Shown piece after piece: positions 1 through 7,666 of a DNA stretch of 17,343 nucleotides. Source of the stretch: Methanobacteriota archaeon (lineage in GTDB: Archaea > Thermoplasmatota > Poseidoniia > Poseidoniales > Poseidoniaceae). A program made the translations under genes and the position numbers. The DNA is taken from positions 1 through 17,343 of the forward strand of contig PBOE01000014.1 of assembly GCA_002725275.1 (NCBI GenBank). The letters are read 5' to 3'. Position 1 is the stretch's first letter, and each line of letters starts with the position of its first letter. The notes under the pieces were generated by a model. That model saw only the letters and a program-made list of their open reading frames with translations. It did not search any database and was not told where the DNA came from.

Positions 1-1271
1 GCCAGTGTCTCCGGTGCAACCATGAGGAAACATTCGTCCTCTTCGGTGGTGTCCGCTAACCATGCACCGGCATCCTCCGACCAAAGTTGCTGGCCAAACA
101 GCGCAATGAACAACATCAGTGGCACCAAGGCAGCAGCGGCGAAGCCGATGTTCCGGTCCTCCTTTCCCTTCGGGGATGCATTGGAAGGCTGAATCCATCG
201 AAGCAAGGTGATGAGAGGGAGAAGAATCGCCGTAGCGTAGCGCCCGTTGTTGCCCAACACCAGCATGGTTTCCGGAAGGGAACGGTTCCACAGAGAAGCT
301 TCCAGGGTCCAGAGCGCGCCGATGTACGACGAAATACCAGCCAGCAGCACGCTTGCGTACACCACCACCATGGTCGGTCCCGGCCCCCGCCATGCGCTGA
401 ACGATGACCATCGAGCGACGACCATCGGCCACAGCATGAAACCGACCAGCAAGAACACGATTGAGGCGTGGGCGGCGGCGGTGAGCGTGGCCACCGCATA
501 GGCGAGCGGACGCTCACGCACGATTCGGAAGGTCGGCACATCGCCGAAGAAGCCAACGACAAACACCGCTAACAGTACCAAAACAGCGGCGAGGGCCCCC
601 ATCTTCCACGGATGGCGCAGCCACGCTCCGATTCGATCGGTTCGTCCGTCCTCGATCATCACCCAAACGAAACCAACGACAAGCGTCAACGCCCAGGCCC
701 CCAAACAGAACATCATGCCGAAGCCCTTCCAGCCTAGCAAGAGCAGCACCGCCGTGGCCATCATCAGAACATGGAGCAGTCGTTCGCGTCGTTGGGCGCC
801 CTGATTGAACAAGAATCCAATCACGCCAAGGCCAGCGATAAGGGCCAGAAGACCCTCGTCATACCCGCGTCCTGACACAAAGAGAAAGATTGGACTGAGA
901 AGCACCAGCGCCGCTGGCGTTGGGTCAAACCGCCCCGGTTGTGTGGACCATTTTGGCACCGCACCTGCCAGCAAAGCCACGCCGAGGACTCCAGCAAAAG
1001 CCGAAATTTTGACCGATGTTTCAGATGCAAACCAAGGTGGAATGTAGCCGTTGTATTCACCCGGGTCATCCGGTGTTTGACGCGTGCTGTCCTCAACTCG
1101 AAGGTTTCCCCATGCCAAATCCTGCCCGGTGGCCGTTTCGTCCATCGCTGCATTCAACCGGACATGAGCATCAAGGCCAAGATCGCTGTTCATCATGCTC
1201 AGCGCATGAAGAAGGATCCCCAAGGCCATGAGCGCGTACCAGCGCCGTTGAGGCTTGCTCGAAGGGTCCAC
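1..1271 (-). CDS. Multipass membrane protein, probable GT-C type glycosyltransferase (3' end beyond the window)
   Basis: The minus strand is open from just below the tRNA gene to the left edge, giving at least 423 residues without the C-terminus. The product is very hydrophobic, with many membrane helices separated by short loops (for example GALAAVLVLLAVFVVGFFG and ASIVFLLVGFMLWPMVV). The first helix is followed by an acidic loop reading NSDLGLDAHVRLN. A hydrophobic start, an Asp-rich first outer loop and many helices is the usual plan of GT-C glycosyltransferases that use polyprenyl-phosphate sugars (PMT/ArnT-like), so a membrane role in protein or lipid glycosylation is inferred. The start is uncertain. 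GTG at 1271 gives a basic N-terminus (SSKPQRRWYA) before helix 1, TTG at 1277 has an AGGT eight bases upstream, and ATG at 1229 would remove the basic residues. The frame stays open upstream through the tRNA, so stops do not fix the start. It could also be another polytopic membrane protein. Confidence 0.7.
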   Translation of the reverse strand, partial: MDPSSKPQRRWYALMALGILLHALSMMNSDLGLDAHVRLNAAMDETATGQDLAWGNLRVEDSTRQTPDDPGEYNGYIPPWFASETSVKISAFAGVLGVALLAGAVPKWSTQPGRFDPTPAALVLLSPIFLFVSGRGYDEGLLALIAGLGVIGFLFNQGAQRRERLLHVLMMATAVLLLLGWKGFGMMFCLGAWALTLVVGFVWVMIEDGRTDRIGAWLRHPWKMGALAAVLVLLAVFVVGFFGDVPTFRIVRERPLAYAVATLTAAAHASIVFLLVGFMLWPMVVARWSSFSAWRGPGPTMVVVYASVLLAGISSYIGALWTLEASLWNRSLPETMLVLGNNGRYATAILLPLITLLRWIQPSNASPKGKEDRNIGFAAAALVPLMLFIALFGQQLWSEDAGAWLADTTEEDECFLMVAPETL

Positions 1272-1323
1272 GTCCAACGCACGAACCTGCCGAACATGGA
1301 CGTTGTGGTGGTGGGAGACCGTG

Positions 1324-1410
1324 TGGCGCCGAGAGAGAGATTTGAACTCCCGAGGGAACGGGCCCACGCGATTTCCAGTCGCGCGCACTACCAGGCTATG
1401 CGATCTCGGC
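1324..1410 (-). tRNA. tRNA-Ser (anticodon GGA), CCA encoded
   Basis: The minus strand folds as a class II tRNA. The acceptor stem GCCGAGA pairs with TCTCGGC, followed by discriminator G and an encoded CCA at 1326-1324. The D arm is GCAT/GTGC around a loop containing CTGG. The anticodon stem is CGCGA/TCGCG with loop CTGGAAA, so the anticodon is GGA (serine, UCC/UCU codons). A long GC-rich variable arm follows, as expected for tRNA-Ser. The T arm is GGGAG-TTCAAAT-CTCTC with one G-T pair. There is no sign of an intron. The gene lies about 50 bases upstream of the membrane glycosyltransferase-like gene on the same strand. Confidence 0.95.
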
Positions 1411-1436
1411 TCTACCCTCGGCGAGCCCCCTTTCTC

Positions 1437-1443
1437 GTTTAAC
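1437..1443 (-). promoter_or_regulatory. Possible TATA box for tRNA-Ser
   Basis: The minus-strand sequence GTTAAAC is centred about 30 bases upstream of the tRNA 5' end, inside an otherwise GC-rich spacer. Archaeal TATA boxes sit roughly 25 bases before the transcription start, so this would allow a very short precursor leader. The match to the consensus is only partial. Confidence 0.3.
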
Positions 1444-1517
1444 CATCACCCTCAGAAACCAAGCCTGCTGAACGGTGAAGCGAAAGGACTCAAAGGGGCG
1501 AACGCCAGCAGGTCACC

Positions 1518-2651
1518 ATGGCCGATGATGTGGCGGAGAAGGTCGGCGCGAGCGCCGCCAACTCCGACCTGCCGTTTCGCATGAGCGAAATGAAACTCAT
1601 CAGGGAAATCCCCGCTCACATTCCGCTGGCAGACACGATGAACACGGTTCAGAAAGAATGGCTGTTTCAGTGGAAATTACTGCGAAACGACTGGACTCGT
1701 TCGCACTACACGACCATTCTCTTCGGCTTCCTTGCCCTGATTTTTGGATCCGTTTCCAGCGAGTTGATCAGCGGAGGCGACGCAAAGGTCTCTGGACTGG
1801 ACGGCGTCCTTGCCATCAGCGGCTTCCAGTTTTTCCAAGTCATGGTCTCGCTGATCTGCTGGGGCTGGTTTGCCTACCAGGCCTGGATGTTGTTTCCCGT
1901 CATGCGAATTCACGCCATATCGCTCTTGGTGATGTGGAACGGTCTGGTGGGTGCCCAGATTTTTTTTCATCAAAAGAACCCAACGTTTCCCGTGGGCCTG
2001 AATCTGTCTGACATGATGCAAGGGACGCTCGTTGTGCTCGTCGTGTTCTTCTTCTTGTTCTTCTTCTGGAAGGCCGTGGTTGAAACCCGAGATTTGCACG
2101 TCGAAATCAACCATCTTCACGAGGACGTGAGGGTCATGGAGGAAGCCCTGGCCGACCACTCCCTCCGGGGATGGAGCGCTGTTTTCGCAACGTGGGTGAT
2201 GCTCGTCGTCATCTCATCGTGGGCCGGACTCCACCACGTCGCATCGTACGGAGAGAGTAACATCGGCTTCCTCGTCGTTCACCTTCTCACGGGGTTGCCT
2301 GCCATCCCCGTGCTGATGTTTGTGTTGTGGTACCCACAGCGCATGCTCGGGAACCAAGCGCAAGTGCGAACACGGGCAGCGGTCGATGCTTCGCTGGAAA
2401 TGTCGGGGGTTGTTCCAGCCATGAGGAAAACCAGTGCTGCTTGCCCCGAATGCGGCGCATCCTCTCCGCTGTCGTTGAACAGCACAGGTGAATTGGAGCA
2501 TCCATGCATCGGACCGGGATGCTCCGCCTTGGTGGTGGTTGGTAACTCGTGTTATGCCTGCACCACCCCAATGCCCAGCAGGATTGATTGCCCGTCGTGC
2601 GGCGTGAACGCACCTGCGCTTGATTACATGCCGGACCAGGAGGCTTGGTGA
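1518..2651 (+). CDS. Six-helix membrane protein with C-terminal double zinc ribbon, unknown function
   Basis: I do not recognise this 377-residue family. The first 60 residues are soluble. Six likely membrane helices follow at about 66-86, 97-120, 127-147, 168-186, 218-238 and 246-268. Between helices 4 and 5 is a charged, heptad-like stretch (ETRDLHVEINHLHEDV) that may form a short coiled coil. The C-terminal 70 residues carry two Cys4 zinc-ribbon-like units: C309/C312 with C330/C335, and C345/C348 with C358/C361. Such ribbons normally act in the cytoplasm, in protein or nucleic-acid contacts, but the partner cannot be read from the sequence. The ATG at 1518 has an AGGT four bases upstream; ATGs at 1581 and 1590 are alternatives. 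The stop is one base before the start of the cysteine desulfurase gene, so the two are almost certainly co-transcribed. Confidence 0.8.
   Translation: MADDVAEKVGASAANSDLPFRMSEMKLIREIPAHIPLADTMNTVQKEWLFQWKLLRNDWTRSHYTTILFGFLALIFGSVSSELISGGDAKVSGLDGVLAISGFQFFQVMVSLICWGWFAYQAWMLFPVMRIHAISLLVMWNGLVGAQIFFHQKNPTFPVGLNLSDMMQGTLVVLVVFFFLFFFWKAVVETRDLHVEINHLHEDVRVMEEALADHSLRGWSAVFATWVMLVVISSWAGLHHVASYGESNIGFLVVHLLTGLPAIPVLMFVLWYPQRMLGNQAQVRTRAAVDASLEMSGVVPAMRKTSAACPECGASSPLSLNSTGELEHPCIGPGCSALVVVGNSCYACTTPMPSRIDCPSCGVNAPALDYMPDQEAW
2638..2643 (+). promoter_or_regulatory. Shine-Dalgarno site fixing the cysteine desulfurase start
   Basis: AGGAGG lies nine bases before the ATG at 2653, within the last codons of the upstream gene. 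It supports 2653 over an in-frame start at 2620, which would add eleven residues overlapping the previous gene. Confidence 0.75.
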
Positions 2652-2652
2652 G

Positions 2653-3867
2653 ATGCTAAAGAACTACAGAGAAGATTTTCCGACCCTCAGCGGCGACCAT
2701 CCCCCTGCCTACCTGGACAACGCTTGTGTCACTCTCAAACCTCAATCGGTTATCGACACCATTCACCGATACTACACGGAAACACCGGGATGCGGCGGTC
2801 GGTCGGTTCACCGCTACGGAACCGCTGTTTCGAAATCGGTCTCAGAAGCTCGGAACAAACTGGCTCGGTTCCTCAACGCTCCCTCTCCCAACGAGATCGT
2901 GTTCACCAGGAACGCCACCCACTCGATCAATCAGGTCGCCCACGGGCTGAACTGGGACAAAGGTGACGTGGTGTTGACGACGGACCGAGAGCACAATTCC
3001 AACCTCGTGCCGTGGTTGCAACTCGAGCAGGAACAAGGCATCGACCACCGGGTTGTTCCAAGTCATCCGGACAACACCTTCGACATGGAGGCGTTTGAGG
3101 CCGCCTGTGCGGAAGCCGGAAAGAATCTCAAAATGGTCGCCATGAGCCACGTTGGAAATCTCGACGGCATCGAGATACCCGTAGCGGAGGTGGCGAAAGT
3201 CGCTCGCGACCACGACGCCCTGGTGGCCATCGACGGTGCCCAATCCACACCGCACATGAACGTGGATGTCCAAGCCTTGGACATCGATTTCCTCTCGTTT
3301 TCCATCCACAAAATGTGCGGCCCATCGGGCATGGGTGGATTGTGGGGGCGTTACGACCTGCTGGATGGCATGCGAACCATCCAGTCCGGTGGCCAAACCG
3401 TCCAAACCTCTTCCTACACCGATGCCACGTGGGCGGCTCCACCCGCTCGGTTCGAAGGAGGACTCGGAAATTTCTCAGGCATGATGGCTACGGGAGCCGC
3501 CATCGATTACCTCTCCAAGCTCGACATGGATGCGGTCCACGAACATGAGATTGCGCTGAACCGAATCATGACCGAGGGCGTCAAAGATCTCCCAGGCGTC
3601 TCCATCATCGGCCCAGAGGACCCAACCAAGCGTGGAGGCATTTGCTCCATGCTGATGGACGACCTGCCTGCGCACGATGTGGCGCTTCTTCTTGACGAAG
3701 CAGCCGGCGTGATGGTGCGAAGTGGACAGCACTGCGTCCACTCTTGGTTTGCCGACCGAGGCCACTCTCAAGGCTCGCTGCGAGCCTCGGCCTATCTCTA
3801 CAACAACGAAGAAGACGTCAAGCGATTCGTTGATACACTGACTGAAATAGTTCACACCCTGAGTTGA
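2653..3867 (+). CDS. Cysteine desulfurase, SufS/CsdA-like (class V aminotransferase fold)
   Basis: This 404-residue PLP enzyme should convert L-cysteine to alanine, leaving a persulfide on its active-site cysteine for Fe-S cluster assembly or tRNA thiolation. The N-terminus has the family's YLDNA motif, followed by a GGRSVHRYG segment and FTRNATHSIN. The substrate/PLP region contains THE-like DREHNSN and an AIDGAQ strand whose Asp contacts the PLP pyridine. The Schiff-base lysine is K220 in SFSIHK, and the persulfide cysteine is C361 in RSGQHC. The length and RxGxHC context match group II (SufS) enzymes. No SufBCD, SufE, SufU or IscU gene is visible nearby, so its acceptor is unknown. It is one base downstream of the zinc-ribbon membrane protein and four bases upstream of the subtilase. 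An isopenicillin-epimerase-like relative is possible, but both catalytic residues favour a desulfurase. Confidence 0.92.
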   Translation: MLKNYREDFPTLSGDHPPAYLDNACVTLKPQSVIDTIHRYYTETPGCGGRSVHRYGTAVSKSVSEARNKLARFLNAPSPNEIVFTRNATHSINQVAHGLNWDKGDVVLTTDREHNSNLVPWLQLEQEQGIDHRVVPSHPDNTFDMEAFEAACAEAGKNLKMVAMSHVGNLDGIEIPVAEVAKVARDHDALVAIDGAQSTPHMNVDVQALDIDFLSFSIHKMCGPSGMGGLWGRYDLLDGMRTIQSGGQTVQTSSYTDATWAAPPARFEGGLGNFSGMMATGAAIDYLSKLDMDAVHEHEIALNRIMTEGVKDLPGVSIIGPEDPTKRGGICSMLMDDLPAHDVALLLDEAAGVMVRSGQHCVHSWFADRGHSQGSLRASAYLYNNEEDVKRFVDTLTEIVHTLS

Positions 3868-3871
3868 TGGC

Positions 3872-5047
3872 ATGGACCCGGTGGATGACGTCAGCACGTC
3901 CGTCGCTGAGGCCACGCAATTCTGGTCAGCACCACCGCCCTATCAAGCCGAATTTGACTACGAAACCGGTGATGTCCGAGCGATCAAACTCATCGTGAGC
4001 ATCACGCTTGGCATCACCCTCGTTCTCGCTGCCGGCTACCTCGCCGCCGTGGTCCTCAGCGACGGCGCCATTCTTCTTCGCCCGAGTGAGGTGGCGCTTG
4101 AGCGCCATTCGACCTACCACGAGTTGATCAACCCGGTCCCAGAATCCATGACGGGAGCGGGCGTCACCGCTTGCATCGTCGATTCCGGTATCGCCCTTGA
4201 CCATGAGGACCTCGAGGGCGTGAACTTGGTCGGCTGGAAGGACTTCATCAACGGTAACGGCGATCCGTACGACGACCACGGCCACGGCACTTCCATGGCG
4301 GGATTGTTGGTGGCGAACGGATGGCTGAAGGGCGTGGCGAAGAACGTCGACCTGTTGGTCGCCAAGGCCTTGGGAGCCAACGGAAGTGGAAGCGACACGC
4401 TCGTGGCGGACGCCGTTGATTGGTGCGTTGAAAACGGGGCCCACGTGATTTCCCTCTCCCTTGGCGGGGCACCGAACATTCTCCCGTTCTCCGTCGGTTC
4501 AGGCCGCACATCGGGCGATGCGGCGAACGACGCCATCGATGACGGCATCTACGTCGTGGCCGCCGCTGGAAACGACGGTGAAGACGACGACGGCGACGTG
4601 GCCCACCCCTCAAGCGAAGCGGGGGTCATCTCGGTCGGCGGCGTGACCATCAAAGGCACGCACTGGCCGGGTTCGTCCAAAGGCGATAACAACGGCCGCA
4701 TCTTACCCCTTCCCATTTTGATGCCGCGTGGAGACCCCAACAAGAAGCCGGAGATTGTCGCACCTGCAGAGGGTGTGCCGGTGTTGCTCGAAGACGGTGG
4801 CTGGGGCATCGCTGACGGCACCAGTGCAGCCACCGTGTACGTCACGGGTGCGCTTTGCTTGCTGCTTGAACAAAAGCCCGATTTGAAAGCAGGAGGGACA
4901 CAAAACGGTGCCGACAACGTGGACGCCGTGAAGCAATGGCTCAAGGACAGCGCTGTACCAGAGGAAGGCCAGGCTACGCACGATGACTATTACGGCTACG
5001 GCTTGTTGAATGTTTCAGGGCTCATCGACCTCGCCGTTCAGGCGTGA
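3872..5047 (+). CDS. Membrane-anchored subtilisin-like serine protease (family S8)
   Basis: This is a 391-residue protein. Residues 1-37 are polar, 38-62 form one membrane helix, and the subtilase domain begins near residue 90. The catalytic triad is intact: D104 in CIVDSGI, H138 in DHGHGTSMAG, and S318 in DGTSAAT, with oxyanion-hole N234 in AAAGND. Positive charges (R36, K39) precede the helix and acidic residues follow it, so the protease domain is probably outside the membrane with the N-terminus inside. There is no recognisable I9-type propeptide between helix and catalytic domain, which is unusual for secreted subtilases. The ATG at 3872 is four bases after the desulfurase stop, implying a shared transcript. 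The 3' end overlaps the convergent methyltransferase gene by ten bases. The substrate is unknown; processing of envelope proteins or degradation of external peptides are both possible. Confidence 0.93.
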   Translation: MDPVDDVSTSVAEATQFWSAPPPYQAEFDYETGDVRAIKLIVSITLGITLVLAAGYLAAVVLSDGAILLRPSEVALERHSTYHELINPVPESMTGAGVTACIVDSGIALDHEDLEGVNLVGWKDFINGNGDPYDDHGHGTSMAGLLVANGWLKGVAKNVDLLVAKALGANGSGSDTLVADAVDWCVENGAHVISLSLGGAPNILPFSVGSGRTSGDAANDAIDDGIYVVAAAGNDGEDDDGDVAHPSSEAGVISVGGVTIKGTHWPGSSKGDNNGRILPLPILMPRGDPNKKPEIVAPAEGVPVLLEDGGWGIADGTSAATVYVTGALCLLLEQKPDLKAGGTQNGADNVDAVKQWLKDSAVPEEGQATHDDYYGYGLLNVSGLIDLAVQA

Positions 5048-5775
5048 GGCAGCCAGGCGACCAAAGTTCCACCGAACAAGGGCATGAAGGCCACGTGGTG
5101 GGTAGCCTGCGTATCGCTGACAAGTTCAATCCAACGATTGAAGCCGTTCACCAGCGCCATACCGTCTGCATCGTTTTCATCCACCTCACCCGTTGGCATG
5201 TCAGGTTCCACCGTGAACAACACGCCGTTGTTGTTCAACATGGGAAGGTAGGTGGCCACAAGGCCAGCCCGTGAGGGGGATGGACCGTCAACGACAACCA
5301 CATCATACCCGGACTCGAACGGGGTGTTGGACAGTTCAGACCCCGTGGCCGAAGCCAAGGCCCATGCTTGGTGTTCGGCTGCCAATTGTTCGGGCTCACC
5401 CACCACCACCGACGCCCACGTCAGAGCTTCGTACCGTTGCAGAAGACGCTGGAGGATCACACCGAATTTCCCCCCTTGCTCAACCAGTGTCAGAGCGCTG
5501 GGGGTTCGTTCCTTCCGTTCAAAATCGTCCAGCAACCAGGCCGTACGATGGCCGATGCTGGCACCCACTTCCAAAATTCGCTCAGGCGCCAGTCGGCCAA
5601 CGGCATCTCGCAGGCGACGGAGCACGGAGATGGACCAGGTTGAGAGGCCCATGTGCTGAAGTTGCTCGTGGATGTTGGCGGCAATGAGCGGTTCATCCTG
5701 AGGTTGGCTGCTGTCTTTGGCGAGGAGGTGGGCGAGCACGTCGCCTCGAGCAAGGTCCTCCAGACCATCCGCCAT
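5038..5775 (-). CDS. Class I SAM-dependent methyltransferase (O-methyltransferase-like)
   Basis: This 245-residue protein has a Rossmann-type methyltransferase core. SAM-binding motif I is RILEVGASIG (E69 to G75). An acidic strand end at LTLVEQ (E99) would bind the ribose. YDVVVVDGPS (D163) corresponds to the motif IV strand and is followed by a Pro- and Asn-rich loop before LFTVEPD. An N-terminal helical segment of about 60 residues (IHEQLQHMG) resembles that of the Methyltransf_24/COG4122 group, which methylates small molecules or tRNA wobble positions. The substrate cannot be told from sequence. Its end overlaps the protease gene by ten bases. Its start faces the COG1326 gene across a 97-bp spacer. 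Confidence 0.82.
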   Translation of the reverse strand: MADGLEDLARGDVLAHLLAKDSSQPQDEPLIAANIHEQLQHMGLSTWSISVLRRLRDAVGRLAPERILEVGASIGHRTAWLLDDFERKERTPSALTLVEQGGKFGVILQRLLQRYEALTWASVVVGEPEQLAAEHQAWALASATGSELSNTPFESGYDVVVVDGPSPSRAGLVATYLPMLNNNGVLFTVEPDMPTGEVDENDADGMALVNGFNRWIELVSDTQATHHVAFMPLFGGTLVAWLPHA

Positions 5776-5872
5776 GCTCCACGGTCCCCCACCCCCAACA
5801 TCAAGGCTTGCACGCCATCCAAATCGGAGGTTTCAAACCCGCCGGGTCCAGCGCAACCACTGAGGGAACCCC
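5776..5872. other. Divergent intergenic spacer without a clear promoter box
   Basis: This 97-bp spacer separates the divergent methyltransferase and zinc-finger genes and must hold at least one promoter. It is GC-rich. I find no convincing TATA-like element, inverted repeat or small reading frame in it. Confidence 0.5.
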
Positions 5873-6643
5873 ATGGATGAGGACGAGGTGTGGGAAGAAG
5901 AGGAGGTCCTCGACAACGCCACCCTTTGCCCGTCGTGCGACGAAATGACCGCCCACGAGATTCTTCATGAGAAAAAAGTTGGCAACGGTGCGGACTTTAA
6001 AGTCCGATGCACGGGATGCGACCGCGTTCACACCGTGGTCTTCCGTCCTCCTCCACCGACCAACATCCCGTTCATCCTAACCGACGGACCTCAATCCGTG
6101 CGCGTGGTTTTGGTGGTTGATGCTGACGAAGAATTCGTGGTCGGGGATGTGTTTGAGGAGGACGAGATGCTGTGGAGAATTCATCAAATTGAACTCCGCG
6201 ACGGGCGGCAGGTGACTGGTGAAACAGCCGCCTCCATTGCGCGAATTACGGCGTTGAGAACCGACATGGTTCGTGTCAAACTCACCCTCACCCGAGGCGA
6301 AGATTCCACCCCCGATGTCATCGTTGTCCCGCAAGAAACGACGTTCACCGGCTCCCACTTGATGGAGCACAACGGTGAGACCTGGCGCATACGGGCCATC
6401 CACACTGGGACGGGACGAACGATGCGAGGAACCGTAGAAGCCCCTGACATCAAACGCATGTACCTTCACGAGCCTCCGAAGGGAGAACACTTCGCACCTC
6501 GGACACCCCGAGCGCGTCGGCAAGCGTGGAAAGAGGGCCGATTGGGGTTCAATCCCAACCCCGAACGACCCAAAGAGCACGTCAAGAAAGGTGTGAATCC
6601 AAACGCCAATCGCGGGCGTTCAAAGAAAAAGAAGCGCAAGTGA
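5873..6643 (+). CDS. COG1326-type archaeal zinc-finger protein (HVO_0476-like)
   Basis: The 256-residue protein starts with an acidic stretch, then a Cys4 zinc finger with C19/C22 (CPSC) and C46/C49 (CTGC). A beta-rich middle region carries two similar units, DEMLWRIHQIELRDGRQ and NGETWRIRAIHTGTGRT, which look like an internal duplication. The last 60 residues are strongly basic and end in a Lys/Arg run, suggesting nucleic-acid contact. This layout fits the uncharacterised archaeal zinc-finger family COG1326; its function is unknown, and RNA or DNA binding is inferred. The ATG at 5873 is the first start after the divergent spacer. Its stop is immediately followed on the other strand by the proline dehydrogenase stop, with no bases between. 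Confidence 0.75.
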   Translation: MDEDEVWEEEEVLDNATLCPSCDEMTAHEILHEKKVGNGADFKVRCTGCDRVHTVVFRPPPPTNIPFILTDGPQSVRVVLVVDADEEFVVGDVFEEDEMLWRIHQIELRDGRQVTGETAASIARITALRTDMVRVKLTLTRGEDSTPDVIVVPQETTFTGSHLMEHNGETWRIRAIHTGTGRTMRGTVEAPDIKRMYLHEPPKGEHFAPRTPRARRQAWKEGRLGFNPNPERPKEHVKKGVNPNANRGRSKKKKRK

Positions 6644-7627
6644 TCACGGACGATTGGTCCACGGCATCAGAAACGCTTTGGCCACGTGCGTCCCGATGGT
6701 GGGGTTTTCTTGGAGCCGTCGGATGCTGTACTCGTACCACTTCTCACCGTAGGGAATGTAGACCCGTGTTCGATGTCCGTCTCGGAGTAACTTCCGACGG
6801 AGTGGACCAAGCACGCCCAACAGCATTTGGAATTCATACCCCGGCCCCTTGTGATGACGAGGAGGTCCGGCGTTGTCTCGTGGGTCTGGAACGCCCGGGC
6901 CCATGCCGTGGGACTGAAGCGCCGAGAGCGTATGGTCGACCACGGCCTGGTCGTGACTTGCGACCCCGACGTAAGCACCAGCTGTCAACATCCGGTCGAC
7001 CGCTGCGTTGGTGGCGTCGACGATGTCTCGGTATGCGGTGAAGGAAATCTCCTCCGGCTCAAGGTAAATCCCCTTGCAGATACGATAGTCTGCCGCGGGC
7101 CCCAATTCGGTCTCAAGGGTGTCAATGTCAGCCAGCGTTCGGAACAACCGCCCTTGCAACACCGTCCCGACGTTGGTGAGGCCCTCCTTGTGCAGCGCCA
7201 CCACCGCATTGATGGTGTCAGTGGTAACACGGTGATCTTCCATGTCAAGGCGAACGAACATGTCCTCCTCGGCCGCCAATTTCACGAGGTGGCGAATGTT
7301 CTCCATGCCCTGCTCAGGGTCGATGAGCAGACCGAAGGCGGTGGGTTTGATGCTGATGTTGGCGTCAAAATCATTGGCCCTGATGGCCTTCATGACACGA
7401 ATGTATTCCTCGAGAAAGAAGGTCGCTTCGTCCATGGAGGAAATTTCCTCACCCAGAACGTCGATGGTAAAGCAGGCGCCCTCGGCACTCAACCGTTTCA
7501 TGACCGCCACGGCTTCCTCAAGCGTGGAACCTGCGACGTAGCGACGGCTCACCCAACGAACGAACCATTTTGGCATCCTGATGGTGGTGGCGACGACCAA
7601 TTTGGAAAACCAGCCCACCATGTCCAT
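6644..7627 (-). CDS. Proline dehydrogenase (monofunctional, FAD-dependent)
   Basis: This 327-residue enzyme should oxidise L-proline to pyrroline-5-carboxylate with FAD, passing electrons to the membrane quinone pool. Its length matches monofunctional PutB-type PRODH rather than bifunctional PutA. Family landmarks are present: ISIKPTAFG (barrel strand with the flavin-contacting Lys), FVRLDMED, GTVLQGRLFRT, RICKGIYLEP, and the C-terminal signature YIPYGEKWYEYSIRRLQENP, whose paired arginines (303-304) bind the proline carboxylate. A Gly/Pro-rich stretch (about PGVPDPRDNAGPPRHHKGPG) sits before YEFQMLLGV and looks like an insertion compared with short bacterial homologues. It lies 39 bases downstream of dtdA, probably in one transcript. 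No P5C dehydrogenase is in the window. The start may be 7627 or 7621. Confidence 0.92.
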   Translation of the reverse strand: MDMVGWFSKLVVATTIRMPKWFVRWVSRRYVAGSTLEEAVAVMKRLSAEGACFTIDVLGEEISSMDEATFFLEEYIRVMKAIRANDFDANISIKPTAFGLLIDPEQGMENIRHLVKLAAEEDMFVRLDMEDHRVTTDTINAVVALHKEGLTNVGTVLQGRLFRTLADIDTLETELGPAADYRICKGIYLEPEEISFTAYRDIVDATNAAVDRMLTAGAYVGVASHDQAVVDHTLSALQSHGMGPGVPDPRDNAGPPRHHKGPGYEFQMLLGVLGPLRRKLLRDGHRTRVYIPYGEKWYEYSIRRLQENPTIGTHVAKAFLMPWTNRP

Positions 7628-7666
7628 CCGACATCGGAGGCGCTCTTTGACCCTTTGTGCTGTTCG

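Noticed and set aside
939..1442. 167-codon plus-strand frame covering the tRNA
   Set aside because: It runs antisense to the membrane glycosyltransferase-like gene and the tRNA, and its Arg/His-rich translation is not protein-like.
1324..1517. Integration site at the tRNA-Ser gene
   Set aside because: tRNA genes are common integration targets, but there is no integrase and no direct repeat of the tRNA 3' end in the window.
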